Shown here: positions 5,965 to 13,878 of the stretch, in pieces
Layout of the letters: each line of letters opens with the position of its first letter
How positions within the stretch are numbered: position 1 is the first letter of the stretch
NCBI GenBank assembly: GCA_900540685.1
Contig: UQGS01000049.1
Location: forward strand, 1-15,844
Direction of reading: 5' to 3'
Origin: an uncultured Catenibacterium sp.
Lineage (GTDB): Bacteria; Bacillota_I; Bacilli_A; Erysipelotrichales; Coprobacillaceae
DNA: 15,844 bases
Notes under the pieces: model-generated
What the model was told of the DNA's origin: nothing
Seen by the model: only the letters and a program-made list of their open reading frames with translations
The model's database searches: none
Translations under genes and position numbers: made by a program

Positions 5965-7473
5965 ATGGCACATATTTTTAATGAACCCTCACACACTTTT
6001 AATGAATATTTATTGATTCCTGGTTATTCTAGTGAAGAATGCCAGCCACAGAATGTTAGTTTAAAGACACCTTTAGTTAAATTCAAGAAAGGTGAAGAAC
6101 CAGCACTTTCATTAAATATCCCTCTTGTATCTGCAGTTATGCAGGCTGTATCTGATGATGGTATGGCAGTTGCTTTAGCAAGAGAAGGTGGATGTTCATT
6201 TATCTACGGTTCACAGACAATTGAATCACAGGCAGCAATGGTAAGACGTGTTAAAAACTATAAGGCAGGTTTCGTACCAAGTGATTCTAACTTAAGCGCT
6301 AATGATACATTAGCAGATGTTCTTGCACTTAAAGAAAAGACAGGTCATTCTACTATGGCTGTTACTGAAGATGGTACAGCAAATGGCCGTTTAGTTGGTT
6401 TAGTAACTGGTAGAGATTACCGTGTCAGCCGCATGGATGAAGACGAAAAAGTTGTTAATTTCATGACACCTTTTGATAAGTTAGTATGCGGACATAAAGA
6501 TATTACTTTAAAAGAAGCAAATGATATTATCTGGGAAAACAAATTAAATGCTTTACCAATTATCGATGATGATAACAGACTTCTTTATTTCGTATTCAGA
6601 AAGGATTATGAATCAAGAAAATCAAATCCTAATGAATTATTAGATGAATCTAAACGTTATGTTGTTGGTGCTGGTATTAACACAAGAGACTTCGCAGAAA
6701 GAGTTCCTGCATTAATTGAAGCAGGTGTAGATGTATTATGTATCGACTCTTCTGAAGGTTATTCAGCTTGGCAGGCTAACACTATTGCATGGATCAGAGA
6801 ACACTATGGTGATACTGTAAAAGTTGGTGCTGGTAACGTTGTAGATGGTGAAGGATTCAGATTCTTAGCAGAAGCTGGTGCTGACTTCATTAAGATCGGT
6901 ATCGGTGGAGGATCTATCTGTATCACTCGTGAACAGAAAGGTATCGGTAGAGGTCAGGCTACTGCAACTATCGAAGTCGCTGAAGCAAGAGATGCTTACT
7001 ATAAAGAAACTGGTATTTATATCCCAATCTGTTCAGATGGTGGTATCGTTCATGATTACCATATGACATTAGCTTTAGCTATGGGTTCTGACTTTATCAT
7101 GTTAGGTCGTTACTTCTCTCGTTTTGATGAATCACCAACTAACAAGGTAAACATCAATGGTCAGTATATGAAAGAATACTGGGGTGAAGGTTCTGCACGT
7201 GCTAGAAACTGGCAGAGATATGACTTAGGTGGAGATAAGAAGCTTTCATTTGAAGAAGGTGTAGATTCTTATGTACCATATGCTGGTAGCTTAAAAGATA
7301 ACGTTGGTTTATCATTAAGCAAAATGAAGCATACAATGTGTAACTGTGGTGCACTTACAATTGCTGAATTACAGGAAAAAGCGAAGATCCAGCTTGTGTC
7401 TGCTACTTCAATTGTTGAAGGTGGCGCACATGACGTATTATTAAAGGATTCTTCAAATTCAGGTAACAGATAA
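5965..7473 (+). CDS. guaB: IMP dehydrogenase, Tritrichomonas-like subtype
   Basis: IMPDH oxidises IMP to XMP with NAD+, the first committed step of GMP synthesis. The 502-residue product is a TIM-barrel enzyme with a CBS-domain pair inserted at about 105-215. The catalytic loop reads GGGSICITREQ with Cys319, and the mobile flap reads RNWQRYD with Arg418-Tyr419. The IMP-binding Asp261 and the GR pair Gly381-Arg382 are present, as is a C-terminal VEGGAH at 484-489 for the monovalent cation. These positions coincide one-for-one with those I recall for the T. foetus enzyme, including Arg241, Trp269 and Glu431, whereas ordinary bacterial GuaB has a different catalytic loop and spacing. AAAGGAGAT (5952-5960) precedes the ATG. 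The gene has its own promoter and terminator and is separate from other purine genes. Complete and almost certainly active. Confidence 0.95.
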   Translation: MAHIFNEPSHTFNEYLLIPGYSSEECQPQNVSLKTPLVKFKKGEEPALSLNIPLVSAVMQAVSDDGMAVALAREGGCSFIYGSQTIESQAAMVRRVKNYKAGFVPSDSNLSANDTLADVLALKEKTGHSTMAVTEDGTANGRLVGLVTGRDYRVSRMDEDEKVVNFMTPFDKLVCGHKDITLKEANDIIWENKLNALPIIDDDNRLLYFVFRKDYESRKSNPNELLDESKRYVVGAGINTRDFAERVPALIEAGVDVLCIDSSEGYSAWQANTIAWIREHYGDTVKVGAGNVVDGEGFRFLAEAGADFIKIGIGGGSICITREQKGIGRGQATATIEVAEARDAYYKETGIYIPICSDGGIVHDYHMTLALAMGSDFIMLGRYFSRFDESPTNKVNINGQYMKEYWGEGSARARNWQRYDLGGDKKLSFEEGVDSYVPYAGSLKDNVGLSLSKMKHTMCNCGALTIAELQEKAKIQLVSATSIVEGGAHDVLLKDSSNSGNR

Positions 7474-7480
7474 TAGGAGG

Positions 7481-7509
7481 ATGGAAGGAATAATATTCCT
7501 TCCATTTTT
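7481..7509 (+). terminator. intrinsic terminator after guaB
   Basis: An 11-bp perfect stem (7481-7491 with 7495-7505) has a 3-nt loop and a T run at 7505-7509. An AGGAGG directly abutting the ATG at its left edge (7475-7483) mimics a start site but leaves no spacing. Confidence 0.88.
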
Positions 7510-7528
7510 ATCTTTAGGGGGAATGTTT

Positions 7529-8632
7529 ATGATGATTAATAAAGAAAGGCTTGTTCAGACATTTTGTGAAATGGTTTCTATTGACAGTGAATCCTATCAT
7601 GAAAAGCAGATGAAAGACTATTTAATGAAGGTATTTAAAGAATGTCATATGGAATGTATTGAGATGCCTATAGAAGGCTTTGAAGCAGGAAATATCTATG
7701 CTGTATTGAAAGGTAGTACAAATAAAGAACCAGTGATGTTTTCAGGACATATGGATACAGTATCTCCTGGTAATGGAAAACATGCTATTATTCATGAAGA
7801 TGGACGTATTACAAGTGATGGGTCAACTGTTTTAGGTGCGGATGATGTTTCTGCACTTGCGTCTTATATTGAAGCTATTCGTACAATACAAGAGAAGAAT
7901 ATACCTCATGGAGATATAGAACTTGCGATTAGTGTCGCTGAAGAACCTTATGATGCAGGAAGTGCGTATTATGATTTTAGTCGTATCAAGTCACGGATGG
8001 GCTATACATTCGATTTAGCAGGTAAAGTAGGCTTGGCAGCTTTAGAAGCACCTTCTATTATTTCATTTAAGATTAGTGTAAAAGGGAAAAGTGCTCATGC
8101 AGGCTTTAATCCTGAAGATGGTATTCACGCTTTAAAGATTGCTTCAAGTGCCATCAGTCGTATTCCTAATGGTCATGTCAATAACAACACAACAGTCAAC
8201 TTTGGTACAATTACTGGTGGTGAAGGCAGAAACATTGTCCCTAGAGAAGTTATTCTTACTGGAGAAATAAGAAGCTTTGATCATCAAGATGCATTAAAAT
8301 GGAGCAAGCATATAAAGAATATCTTTGAAGAAGAAGCGGCTAAAGAACATGCACGTATAGAATACAGTGATTATGTACATATTGAAGCATATAAGATTGA
8401 TGAAGATGAAGAGGTTGTTGAACGCTTTAAACGTGCCTGTGAAGAGCTTAATTTAGCACCAAAGCTTATTTCTACTCATGGTGGATCTGATAACAATAGA
8501 TTTGTAAAAGTTGGCATCAGAGGAATAGTTGTTGCCTGTGCGATGAATGACTGCCATAGTGTAAGTGAATATACCACAATAGATGAATTAGAAAAGAGTA
8601 CTCTATTAGCATTACATCTTATGATTGATTAA
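7529..8632 (+). CDS. M20-family peptidase, PepT-like (YqjE type)
   Basis: This is a zinc metallopeptidase of the M20 family, subgroup 'peptidase T-like' (Bacillus YqjE relatives), probably cleaving short peptides in the cytoplasm. With the ATG at 7529 it is 367 residues, close to YqjE. The metal and catalytic residues are visible: SGHMDT with His74 and Asp76, GADD with Asp105-Asp106, the catalytic and ligand glutamates in AEEP (Glu138-Glu139), TFD with Asp162, and DCHSVSE with His343. The dimerisation lid lies at about 178-290. AGGGGG (7516-7521), 7 nt before, supports this ATG. The upstream in-frame ATG at 7481 lies inside the guaB terminator, the one at 7523 is too close to the ribosome binding site, and the ATG at 7532 is also possible. 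No separate promoter is evident, so read-through from guaB is likely. Exact peptide specificity is unknown. Confidence 0.87.
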   Translation: MMINKERLVQTFCEMVSIDSESYHEKQMKDYLMKVFKECHMECIEMPIEGFEAGNIYAVLKGSTNKEPVMFSGHMDTVSPGNGKHAIIHEDGRITSDGSTVLGADDVSALASYIEAIRTIQEKNIPHGDIELAISVAEEPYDAGSAYYDFSRIKSRMGYTFDLAGKVGLAALEAPSIISFKISVKGKSAHAGFNPEDGIHALKIASSAISRIPNGHVNNNTTVNFGTITGGEGRNIVPREVILTGEIRSFDHQDALKWSKHIKNIFEEEAAKEHARIEYSDYVHIEAYKIDEDEEVVERFKRACEELNLAPKLISTHGGSDNNRFVKVGIRGIVVACAMNDCHSVSEYTTIDELEKSTLLALHLMID

Positions 8633-8637
8633 AAATA

Positions 8638-8646
8638 TGTTATAAT
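8638..8646 (+). promoter_or_regulatory. extended -10 promoter of mutS-mutL-miaA
   Basis: TGTTATAAT followed by GG repeats the 11 bases of the miaB promoter. It begins 6 nt after the peptidase stop codon. The -35 position is weak. The start near 8653 would put the AGGAG almost at the 5' end of the message. Confidence 0.65.
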
Positions 8647-8671
8647 GGGGTAGTTAGGAGTGAGTATCATT

Positions 8672-11161
8672 TTGAAAAAAGAAAAATACTCTCCCATGAT
8701 GGAGAAATATTTAGAATTAAAGAAGGACCACCAGGATGCTATTGTGATGTATCGTATTGGTGATTTCTATGAAATGTTTTTTGATGATGCAGCGATTGCC
8801 TCTAAAGCATTAAATCTTGCTTTAACAGGTAAAAATGCAGGTGTTAAAGAACGTGTGCCAATGTGTGGTGTACCATTTCATGCTGCAAGTGGTTATGTAG
8901 AAGAACTAGTCAAACAAGGTCATAAGGTTGTCATTGTAGAACAGCTTTCTGATCCTAAAGCCAAGGGTCTTGTAGAAAGAGGAGTTGTACAGATTGTTAC
9001 ACCTGGTACTTTAATGGATTTTAAGTTAAATGAGAAGGTGAATAACTTCATTGGGGCATTAGGTGTCTTTGATTTCTCATATACACTTGCTTATGCTGAT
9101 TTATCTACAGGTGAATTCTATTGTTTAAATCTAGAAAAGAAGGAACATTTATTACGCAATAAGATTGAATCATTGGGTATTAAAGAGATTGTTGTAGAAG
9201 ATGATTCTATTCATATTGATGGCGTGATGATGTCTTGCTTTAAGAATGAAACAATTAAAGACAACTATAAGAAGATTTTTGAGAATATCAATGATTTAAA
9301 ACAGATTAAGGTATGTGCTAATCTGTTAAATTATATGATTGATACACAAAAGAGAGAATTAGAATATATTCAGACAATTGTAGAAGTAAAACAGGAAGAT
9401 TATGTTTATATGGAAAGTGTCACAAAGAAGGCACTTGAACTCACTAAGAATGCGAATAATGAGAAATATGGTACTTTATTATGGCTATTAGACCATACGC
9501 ATAGTGCGATGGGTGGACGTTTATTGAAACAATGGATTGATCAGCCTCTTATTTCTCAAGAGAAAATTGAAGAAAGACTGGATCTTGTAGAGGTGTTTAT
9601 GGATAACCCTCTTGATAGAGATACAGTGGTCCATATGATTGATGATATCTATGATATTGAAAAGCTGGCTTCTCGAGTCGCTTTTGGAAATGTCAATGCG
9701 AGAGATTTGAAGTGGATCTGTTCTTCTTTGAAAAAGATTCCTGAATTAAAACAAGAACTATTAAGTCTTGATCATCCTCAATTAAATGAGCTTGCGATGC
9801 AGCTTGTAGATTTATCACCTATTATTCATACAATTGATGAAGCGATTGTAGATGACCCACCTTTAGTGATTAAAGAAGGAAATATCATTAAGGATGGATA
9901 TAATAAGGAATTAGATGAATTACGCGATATTCGTAAGAATGGTAAGAAATGGCTAATGTCTTTTGAAGAAAAAGAAAAAGAACGTACAGGTATTAAAGGT
10001 CTTAAAATAGGTTATAACCGTGTCTTTGGGTATTATATTGAAGTCACTAAAAGCTACTTACCTTTAGTGAAGGATGAATTCAACTATACAAGAAAACAGA
10101 GCTTATCTAATGCAGAAAGATTTGTGACTCCAGAACTTAAGGATATGGAAAACAAGATTCTTTCAGCACAGGATCGAATTGCGGCATTAGAATATGAAAT
10201 ATTTACTCAAGTAAGACAATATATCAAGGGTTATGTTCATGAAATACAGGATGTCGCAAAGATTGTAGCCAAAGTAGATGTATATAGTACTTTTGCAGAT
10301 GTCTCAAGTTATAACCGTTATGTACGTCCTTCTTTTAATTGTGATCATATTATCCAGATAGAAAAAGGAAGACATCCAGTTGTAGAAAAAGTGATTCCTG
10401 AAGAAAGCTATGTAAAAAATGATGTCTCTTTAGGTGAAGAGGCTAAAATCATGTTGATTACTGGTCCGAATATGGGTGGTAAATCCACTTATATGCGTCA
10501 GATGGCCTTGATTATGATTATGGCTCAGATTGGATGCTTTGTCCCTGCAAATAGCGCAAATCTTCCTGTCTTTGATGCAATATTTACACGTATTGGTGCC
10601 AGTGATGATCTGATCAGCGGTCAGTCTACATTCATGGTAGAAATGCTGGAGGCAAATAATGCCTTGAAATATGCCACTGAAAATTCACTTATTATCTTTG
10701 ATGAAATAGGTAGAGGTACAGCTACATTTGATGGAATGGCACTTGCTCAGGGTATTCTAGAATATATAGCGACACATAATCATTCATTAACTTTCTTCTC
10801 AACGCATTATCATGAATTAACACGTATGGAAGGTGCTTCTATTAAGAATGTTCATGCGGGTGCTGATATTTCTAATGATTCTATACGTTTCTTATATCAT
10901 ATTGAAGATGGACCTTCAGGTCAGTCATATGGTATTAATGTTGCTAAACTAGCTAAATTACCTGATGAAGTGATCGTACGTGCAGATGCGATATTAAAAT
11001 CATTAGAAGATAACAACATAGAAGAAAAACTGCAGAATGTAGAAGCTGCGCCAGTAATCAAAACAAGCGCGGTTGAAGAAACACTTAAAGGCATTGATCC
11101 AATGAGTTTATCACCACTTGATGCCTTAAGCACATTAATTGAATTAAAGAAGATGTTGTAG
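8672..11161 (+). CDS. mutS: DNA mismatch repair ATPase MutS
   Basis: MutS recognises mispairs and small loops and, on ATP binding, recruits MutL. I choose TTG 8672 as start, giving 829 residues. AGGAG lies at 8656-8660, so the in-frame GTG at 8660 overlaps it and cannot be used, and the resulting KYSPMMEKY aligns with the usual MutS N-terminus. The mismatch-wedge GDFYE places Phe32 and Glu34. The connector, core and clamp domains follow, then the ATPase with Walker A GPNMGGKST (598-606), Walker B IIFDEIGRGT (674-683) and STHYHEL (710-716). The end, SPLDALSTLIELKKML, matches the C-terminal dimerisation helices of other MutS proteins. I see no QxLxLF-type beta-clamp motif in the linker before it. 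mutL begins 8 nt after the stop, and the stop codon is part of the mutL ribosome binding site. Confidence 0.97.
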   Translation: MKKEKYSPMMEKYLELKKDHQDAIVMYRIGDFYEMFFDDAAIASKALNLALTGKNAGVKERVPMCGVPFHAASGYVEELVKQGHKVVIVEQLSDPKAKGLVERGVVQIVTPGTLMDFKLNEKVNNFIGALGVFDFSYTLAYADLSTGEFYCLNLEKKEHLLRNKIESLGIKEIVVEDDSIHIDGVMMSCFKNETIKDNYKKIFENINDLKQIKVCANLLNYMIDTQKRELEYIQTIVEVKQEDYVYMESVTKKALELTKNANNEKYGTLLWLLDHTHSAMGGRLLKQWIDQPLISQEKIEERLDLVEVFMDNPLDRDTVVHMIDDIYDIEKLASRVAFGNVNARDLKWICSSLKKIPELKQELLSLDHPQLNELAMQLVDLSPIIHTIDEAIVDDPPLVIKEGNIIKDGYNKELDELRDIRKNGKKWLMSFEEKEKERTGIKGLKIGYNRVFGYYIEVTKSYLPLVKDEFNYTRKQSLSNAERFVTPELKDMENKILSAQDRIAALEYEIFTQVRQYIKGYVHEIQDVAKIVAKVDVYSTFADVSSYNRYVRPSFNCDHIIQIEKGRHPVVEKVIPEESYVKNDVSLGEEAKIMLITGPNMGGKSTYMRQMALIMIMAQIGCFVPANSANLPVFDAIFTRIGASDDLISGQSTFMVEMLEANNALKYATENSLIIFDEIGRGTATFDGMALAQGILEYIATHNHSLTFFSTHYHELTRMEGASIKNVHAGADISNDSIRFLYHIEDGPSGQSYGINVAKLAKLPDEVIVRADAILKSLEDNNIEEKLQNVEAAPVIKTSAVEETLKGIDPMSLSPLDALSTLIELKKML

Positions 11162-11169
11162 GAGATTAT

Positions 11170-12939
11170 ATGGGACATATTAGACAATTAAGTGACAATC
11201 TAGCAAATAAGATTGCAGCAGGAGAAGTTGTTGAACGTCCTGCAAGTGTAATTAAGGAACTAACAGAAAATAGTATTGATGCTAAAGCGAAAAGTATCAC
11301 TATTCTAGTAGAACAGGGTGGTACAAGCAGTATGTCTGTTATTGATGATGGGATAGGAATGAATCGTGCAGATGCACTGTTATGTTTTAGTCGTCATGCG
11401 ACAAGTAAGATTGTTGATGAAAATGATTTATTCAATATCACAACGCTAGGCTTTAGAGGAGAAGCCATTCCTTCTATTGCCTCTATTAGTGTCTTCACCC
11501 TTGAAACAAGTGATGGAGAAGAAAATACAAAAGTAGAATATGAATTTGGACAAAGAAAGAATGTAGACAGTGTGGCAATGAATCGTGGTACGAAGATCAC
11601 TGTTGAACGAATTTTCCAGAATGTACCTGCAAGACTTAAATATATGAAGTCTATTAATGCGGAATTTGCAGCTATTTACTCTTATGTAGAACGTCTTGCC
11701 TTAGCTCATCCTGAAATTTCTTTTACTCTTGTTCATGACCATAAAACTATATTCAAAACGAACGGTAGAAACAATTTGCTTGAAGTAATCAGTGAAATTT
11801 ATGGTGTACCTGTCGCAAAAAATATGATTCATGTTGATTTTGGAAATGAAGAATTTCATGTGTCAGGCTATATTTCTAAGATAGATACATCACGTTCTTC
11901 TAAGAATCATATTGTAACTCTTGTTAATCACCGTTATGTCAAGAATATGAAAACAATCAACACAATCAATGAAGTCTATCGTCGTTATCTTGCAGATAAA
12001 AGATTTCCTATCGCAGTATTAGAGATTGATGTAGATCCATATCTTGTAGATGTGAATGTCCATCCAGCTAAGTTAGAAGTTCGTTTCTCTAAAGAAACAG
12101 AACTTAAGGAATTACTACTTAAAGGCTTAGAAGAAGCTTTATCAAAAAAGAATCTCACATATAAGCCTTCTACAAGAGAAACAGAAAAAGCATCCTTTAA
12201 ACCAAGTCTTGCTCAGATGACTATTCCTCTAGAAGAAGTATTTGAAGAGGAAAAAGAAGAGCCTATTATTGAAACAGTTCAAGAAGACTTACCTGTCTAC
12301 GAACCAGAGAAAATAGAAGTGAAAGAATCTCCAAAAGAAGAACCACTTAAACCTATCAAAGAAAAAATCAAAGTTATTGGACAAACAAGAGGTACTTATA
12401 TTCTAGGAGAAAATGAAAGAGGCTTTTATATCGTTGATCAGCACGCAGCGCAGGAACGTATTAATTATGAATATTTCTTGAATAAGTTCTCTCATCCTGA
12501 TTTATCCATCCAGCCAATGATTGTTCCTCTTACTTTCGAATATCCTGAAAGTGAATGTTTAGTTATTGATGAACATAAAGAACTATTAGAAAATGTAGGC
12601 ATTCACCTTGAATCATTTGGACGTCATTCCTATATCGTACGTGGCTTACCTTTATGGATGAAGAATATTGATGAGAAGATCTTTATTGATGAAATGATTC
12701 AAGAAGTATTAAATAATCAAAGTGTAGATATTGTTGCTATGCAGGAACATGCGATTGCGACACTTGCCTGCAAGGCAAGCGTAAAGGGAAATACATATCT
12801 CACAACACAGGATATGCAGACCATTGTAGATAATTTAATGCGTTGTGATAATCCTTATGTCTGTCCTCATGGCAGACCAACCATCATATTCTATAGTGAT
12901 TATGAAATAGAAAAGTTATTTAAGAGGGTTGTCGTATGA
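11170..12939 (+). CDS. mutL: DNA mismatch repair protein MutL (endonuclease type)
   Basis: MutL couples mismatch recognition to strand incision. The 589-residue product has the GHKL ATPase (about 1-330) with KELTENSIDA (29-38), DDGIGM (59-64) and GFRGEAIPS (94-102). A Glu/Lys/Pro-rich linker covers about 335-400. The C-terminal domain carries the metal-binding endonuclease motif DQHAAQERINYE (423-434), ACKASVK (533-539), CPHGRP (565-570) and a terminal FKR (584-586), so it is a nicking MutL as expected where MutH is absent. QPMIVP (448-453) corresponds to the beta-clamp-binding motif of Bacillus MutL. GGAGA five bases ahead supports the ATG. The gene overlaps miaA by 4 nt (ATGA), so translation is coupled. 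Confidence 0.97.
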   Translation: MGHIRQLSDNLANKIAAGEVVERPASVIKELTENSIDAKAKSITILVEQGGTSSMSVIDDGIGMNRADALLCFSRHATSKIVDENDLFNITTLGFRGEAIPSIASISVFTLETSDGEENTKVEYEFGQRKNVDSVAMNRGTKITVERIFQNVPARLKYMKSINAEFAAIYSYVERLALAHPEISFTLVHDHKTIFKTNGRNNLLEVISEIYGVPVAKNMIHVDFGNEEFHVSGYISKIDTSRSSKNHIVTLVNHRYVKNMKTINTINEVYRRYLADKRFPIAVLEIDVDPYLVDVNVHPAKLEVRFSKETELKELLLKGLEEALSKKNLTYKPSTRETEKASFKPSLAQMTIPLEEVFEEEKEEPIIETVQEDLPVYEPEKIEVKESPKEEPLKPIKEKIKVIGQTRGTYILGENERGFYIVDQHAAQERINYEYFLNKFSHPDLSIQPMIVPLTFEYPESECLVIDEHKELLENVGIHLESFGRHSYIVRGLPLWMKNIDEKIFIDEMIQEVLNNQSVDIVAMQEHAIATLACKASVKGNTYLTTQDMQTIVDNLMRCDNPYVCPHGRPTIIFYSDYEIEKLFKRVVV

Positions 12940-13850
12940 AAAAAGTAATTGCAGTTTGTGGACCTACAGCCGTAGGTAAAACCCGTATGGGTGTTTCTTT
13001 AGCAGAAGCACTTCATGGAGAAGTTATTAGTGGAGACTCTATGCAGATCTACCGTACAATGGATATTGGAACAGCTAAAGTAACTGAAGAAGAAATGCAG
13101 GGTATTACGCATCATATGATTGATATCAAGAATCCTGACGAAACATTTTCTGTCAGCGAATTCCAAAAAGAAGTACGCCATTATATCGATACAATCGATA
13201 TGCCTATTGTTGTTGGGGGAACAGGTCTTTATATCAAGGGGGCTCTTTATGACTATACTTTTGAAGAAACAGAATCTAAACATGATGAAATCAAAGAGAA
13301 ATATGCACATTATACAAATGAAGAATTGCATCACTTTTTAGCATCCTTTGATCCTCAATCAGCATTAGATCTACATCCTAATAATCGTCAAAGAGTACTT
13401 CGTGCAATAGAAATTTATGAAGAATCAGGTAAAAGAAAAAGTGATATTTTAGAAGCTCAGGAACATAAGCCTGTCTATGATATCTATTTTGTTGGTCTTA
13501 CATTACCTCGTCCTGTTCTTTATGAACGTATCAACAAGCGTGTTGATTTAATGATAGAACAGGGATTAGAAGATGAAGTAAGAGCTATTTATGATTCTGG
13601 TTTATCACGTAATGCACAGTCTATGAAAGCCATCGGCTATAAAGAATGGTTTGATTACTTTGAAGGTTCAAAAACTAAAGAACAGGTTATTGAAGAAATC
13701 AAGAAACATTCACGTAATTATGCGAAAAGACAATATACATGGTTTAATAATCAGTTTGATGTACATTGGTATGATGTTAATCTAGAAGATTTTGATTCAA
13801 CAATCCAGTCAGTATTAACAGATATCAAAGAATGGTATGAAAAAGGATAA
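12936..13850 (+). CDS. miaA: tRNA dimethylallyltransferase
   Basis: MiaA transfers a dimethylallyl group from DMAPP to N6 of A37 in tRNAs reading UNN codons, making the i6A that MiaB (4140-5591) then methylthiolates. The 304-residue product has the P-loop GPTAVGKT (9-16), the catalytic/tRNA-recognition DSMQIYR (34-40), GGTGLY (94-99), and near the C-terminus the KRQYTWFNNQ stretch conserved in the family. It starts within the mutL stop codon (ATGA), which implies translational coupling in a mutS-mutL-miaA message. hfq, which follows miaA in Bacillus, is absent; a terminator and an opposing gene follow instead. Full length and intact. Confidence 0.97.
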   Translation: MKKVIAVCGPTAVGKTRMGVSLAEALHGEVISGDSMQIYRTMDIGTAKVTEEEMQGITHHMIDIKNPDETFSVSEFQKEVRHYIDTIDMPIVVGGTGLYIKGALYDYTFEETESKHDEIKEKYAHYTNEELHHFLASFDPQSALDLHPNNRQRVLRAIEIYEESGKRKSDILEAQEHKPVYDIYFVGLTLPRPVLYERINKRVDLMIEQGLEDEVRAIYDSGLSRNAQSMKAIGYKEWFDYFEGSKTKEQVIEEIKKHSRNYAKRQYTWFNNQFDVHWYDVNLEDFDSTIQSVLTDIKEWYEKG

Positions 13851-13878
13851 GTCTCATTTAACGAGGCTTATCCTTTTT
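13840..13878. terminator. bidirectional terminator between miaA and rarA
   Basis: The arms 13840-13855 and 13863-13878 form a 16-bp stem (one G:T wobble) around a 7-nt loop. An A run on the left and a T run on the right let it act on both strands. The miaA stop codon (13848-13850) is in the left arm. The rarA stop (13858-13860 on the minus strand) is in the loop, with its last codons in the right arm. Confidence 0.9.

Noticed and set aside
7481..7528. An in-frame ATG right after AGGAGG that would extend the PepT-like peptidase by 16 residues.
   Set aside because: There is no spacing between AGGAGG and the ATG, and the segment is the guaB terminator hairpin; homologues start at the later position.
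8660..8671. GTG start for mutS.
   Set aside because: Its first base is the last base of the AGGAG ribosome binding site, so it cannot be served by it; TTG 8672 aligns with the usual MutS N-terminus.
12999..13334. A 111-codon open frame antisense to miaA.
   Set aside because: It has no ribosome binding site and an odd Cys/Phe-rich composition, and it lies entirely within a well-conserved gene; a chance shadow.
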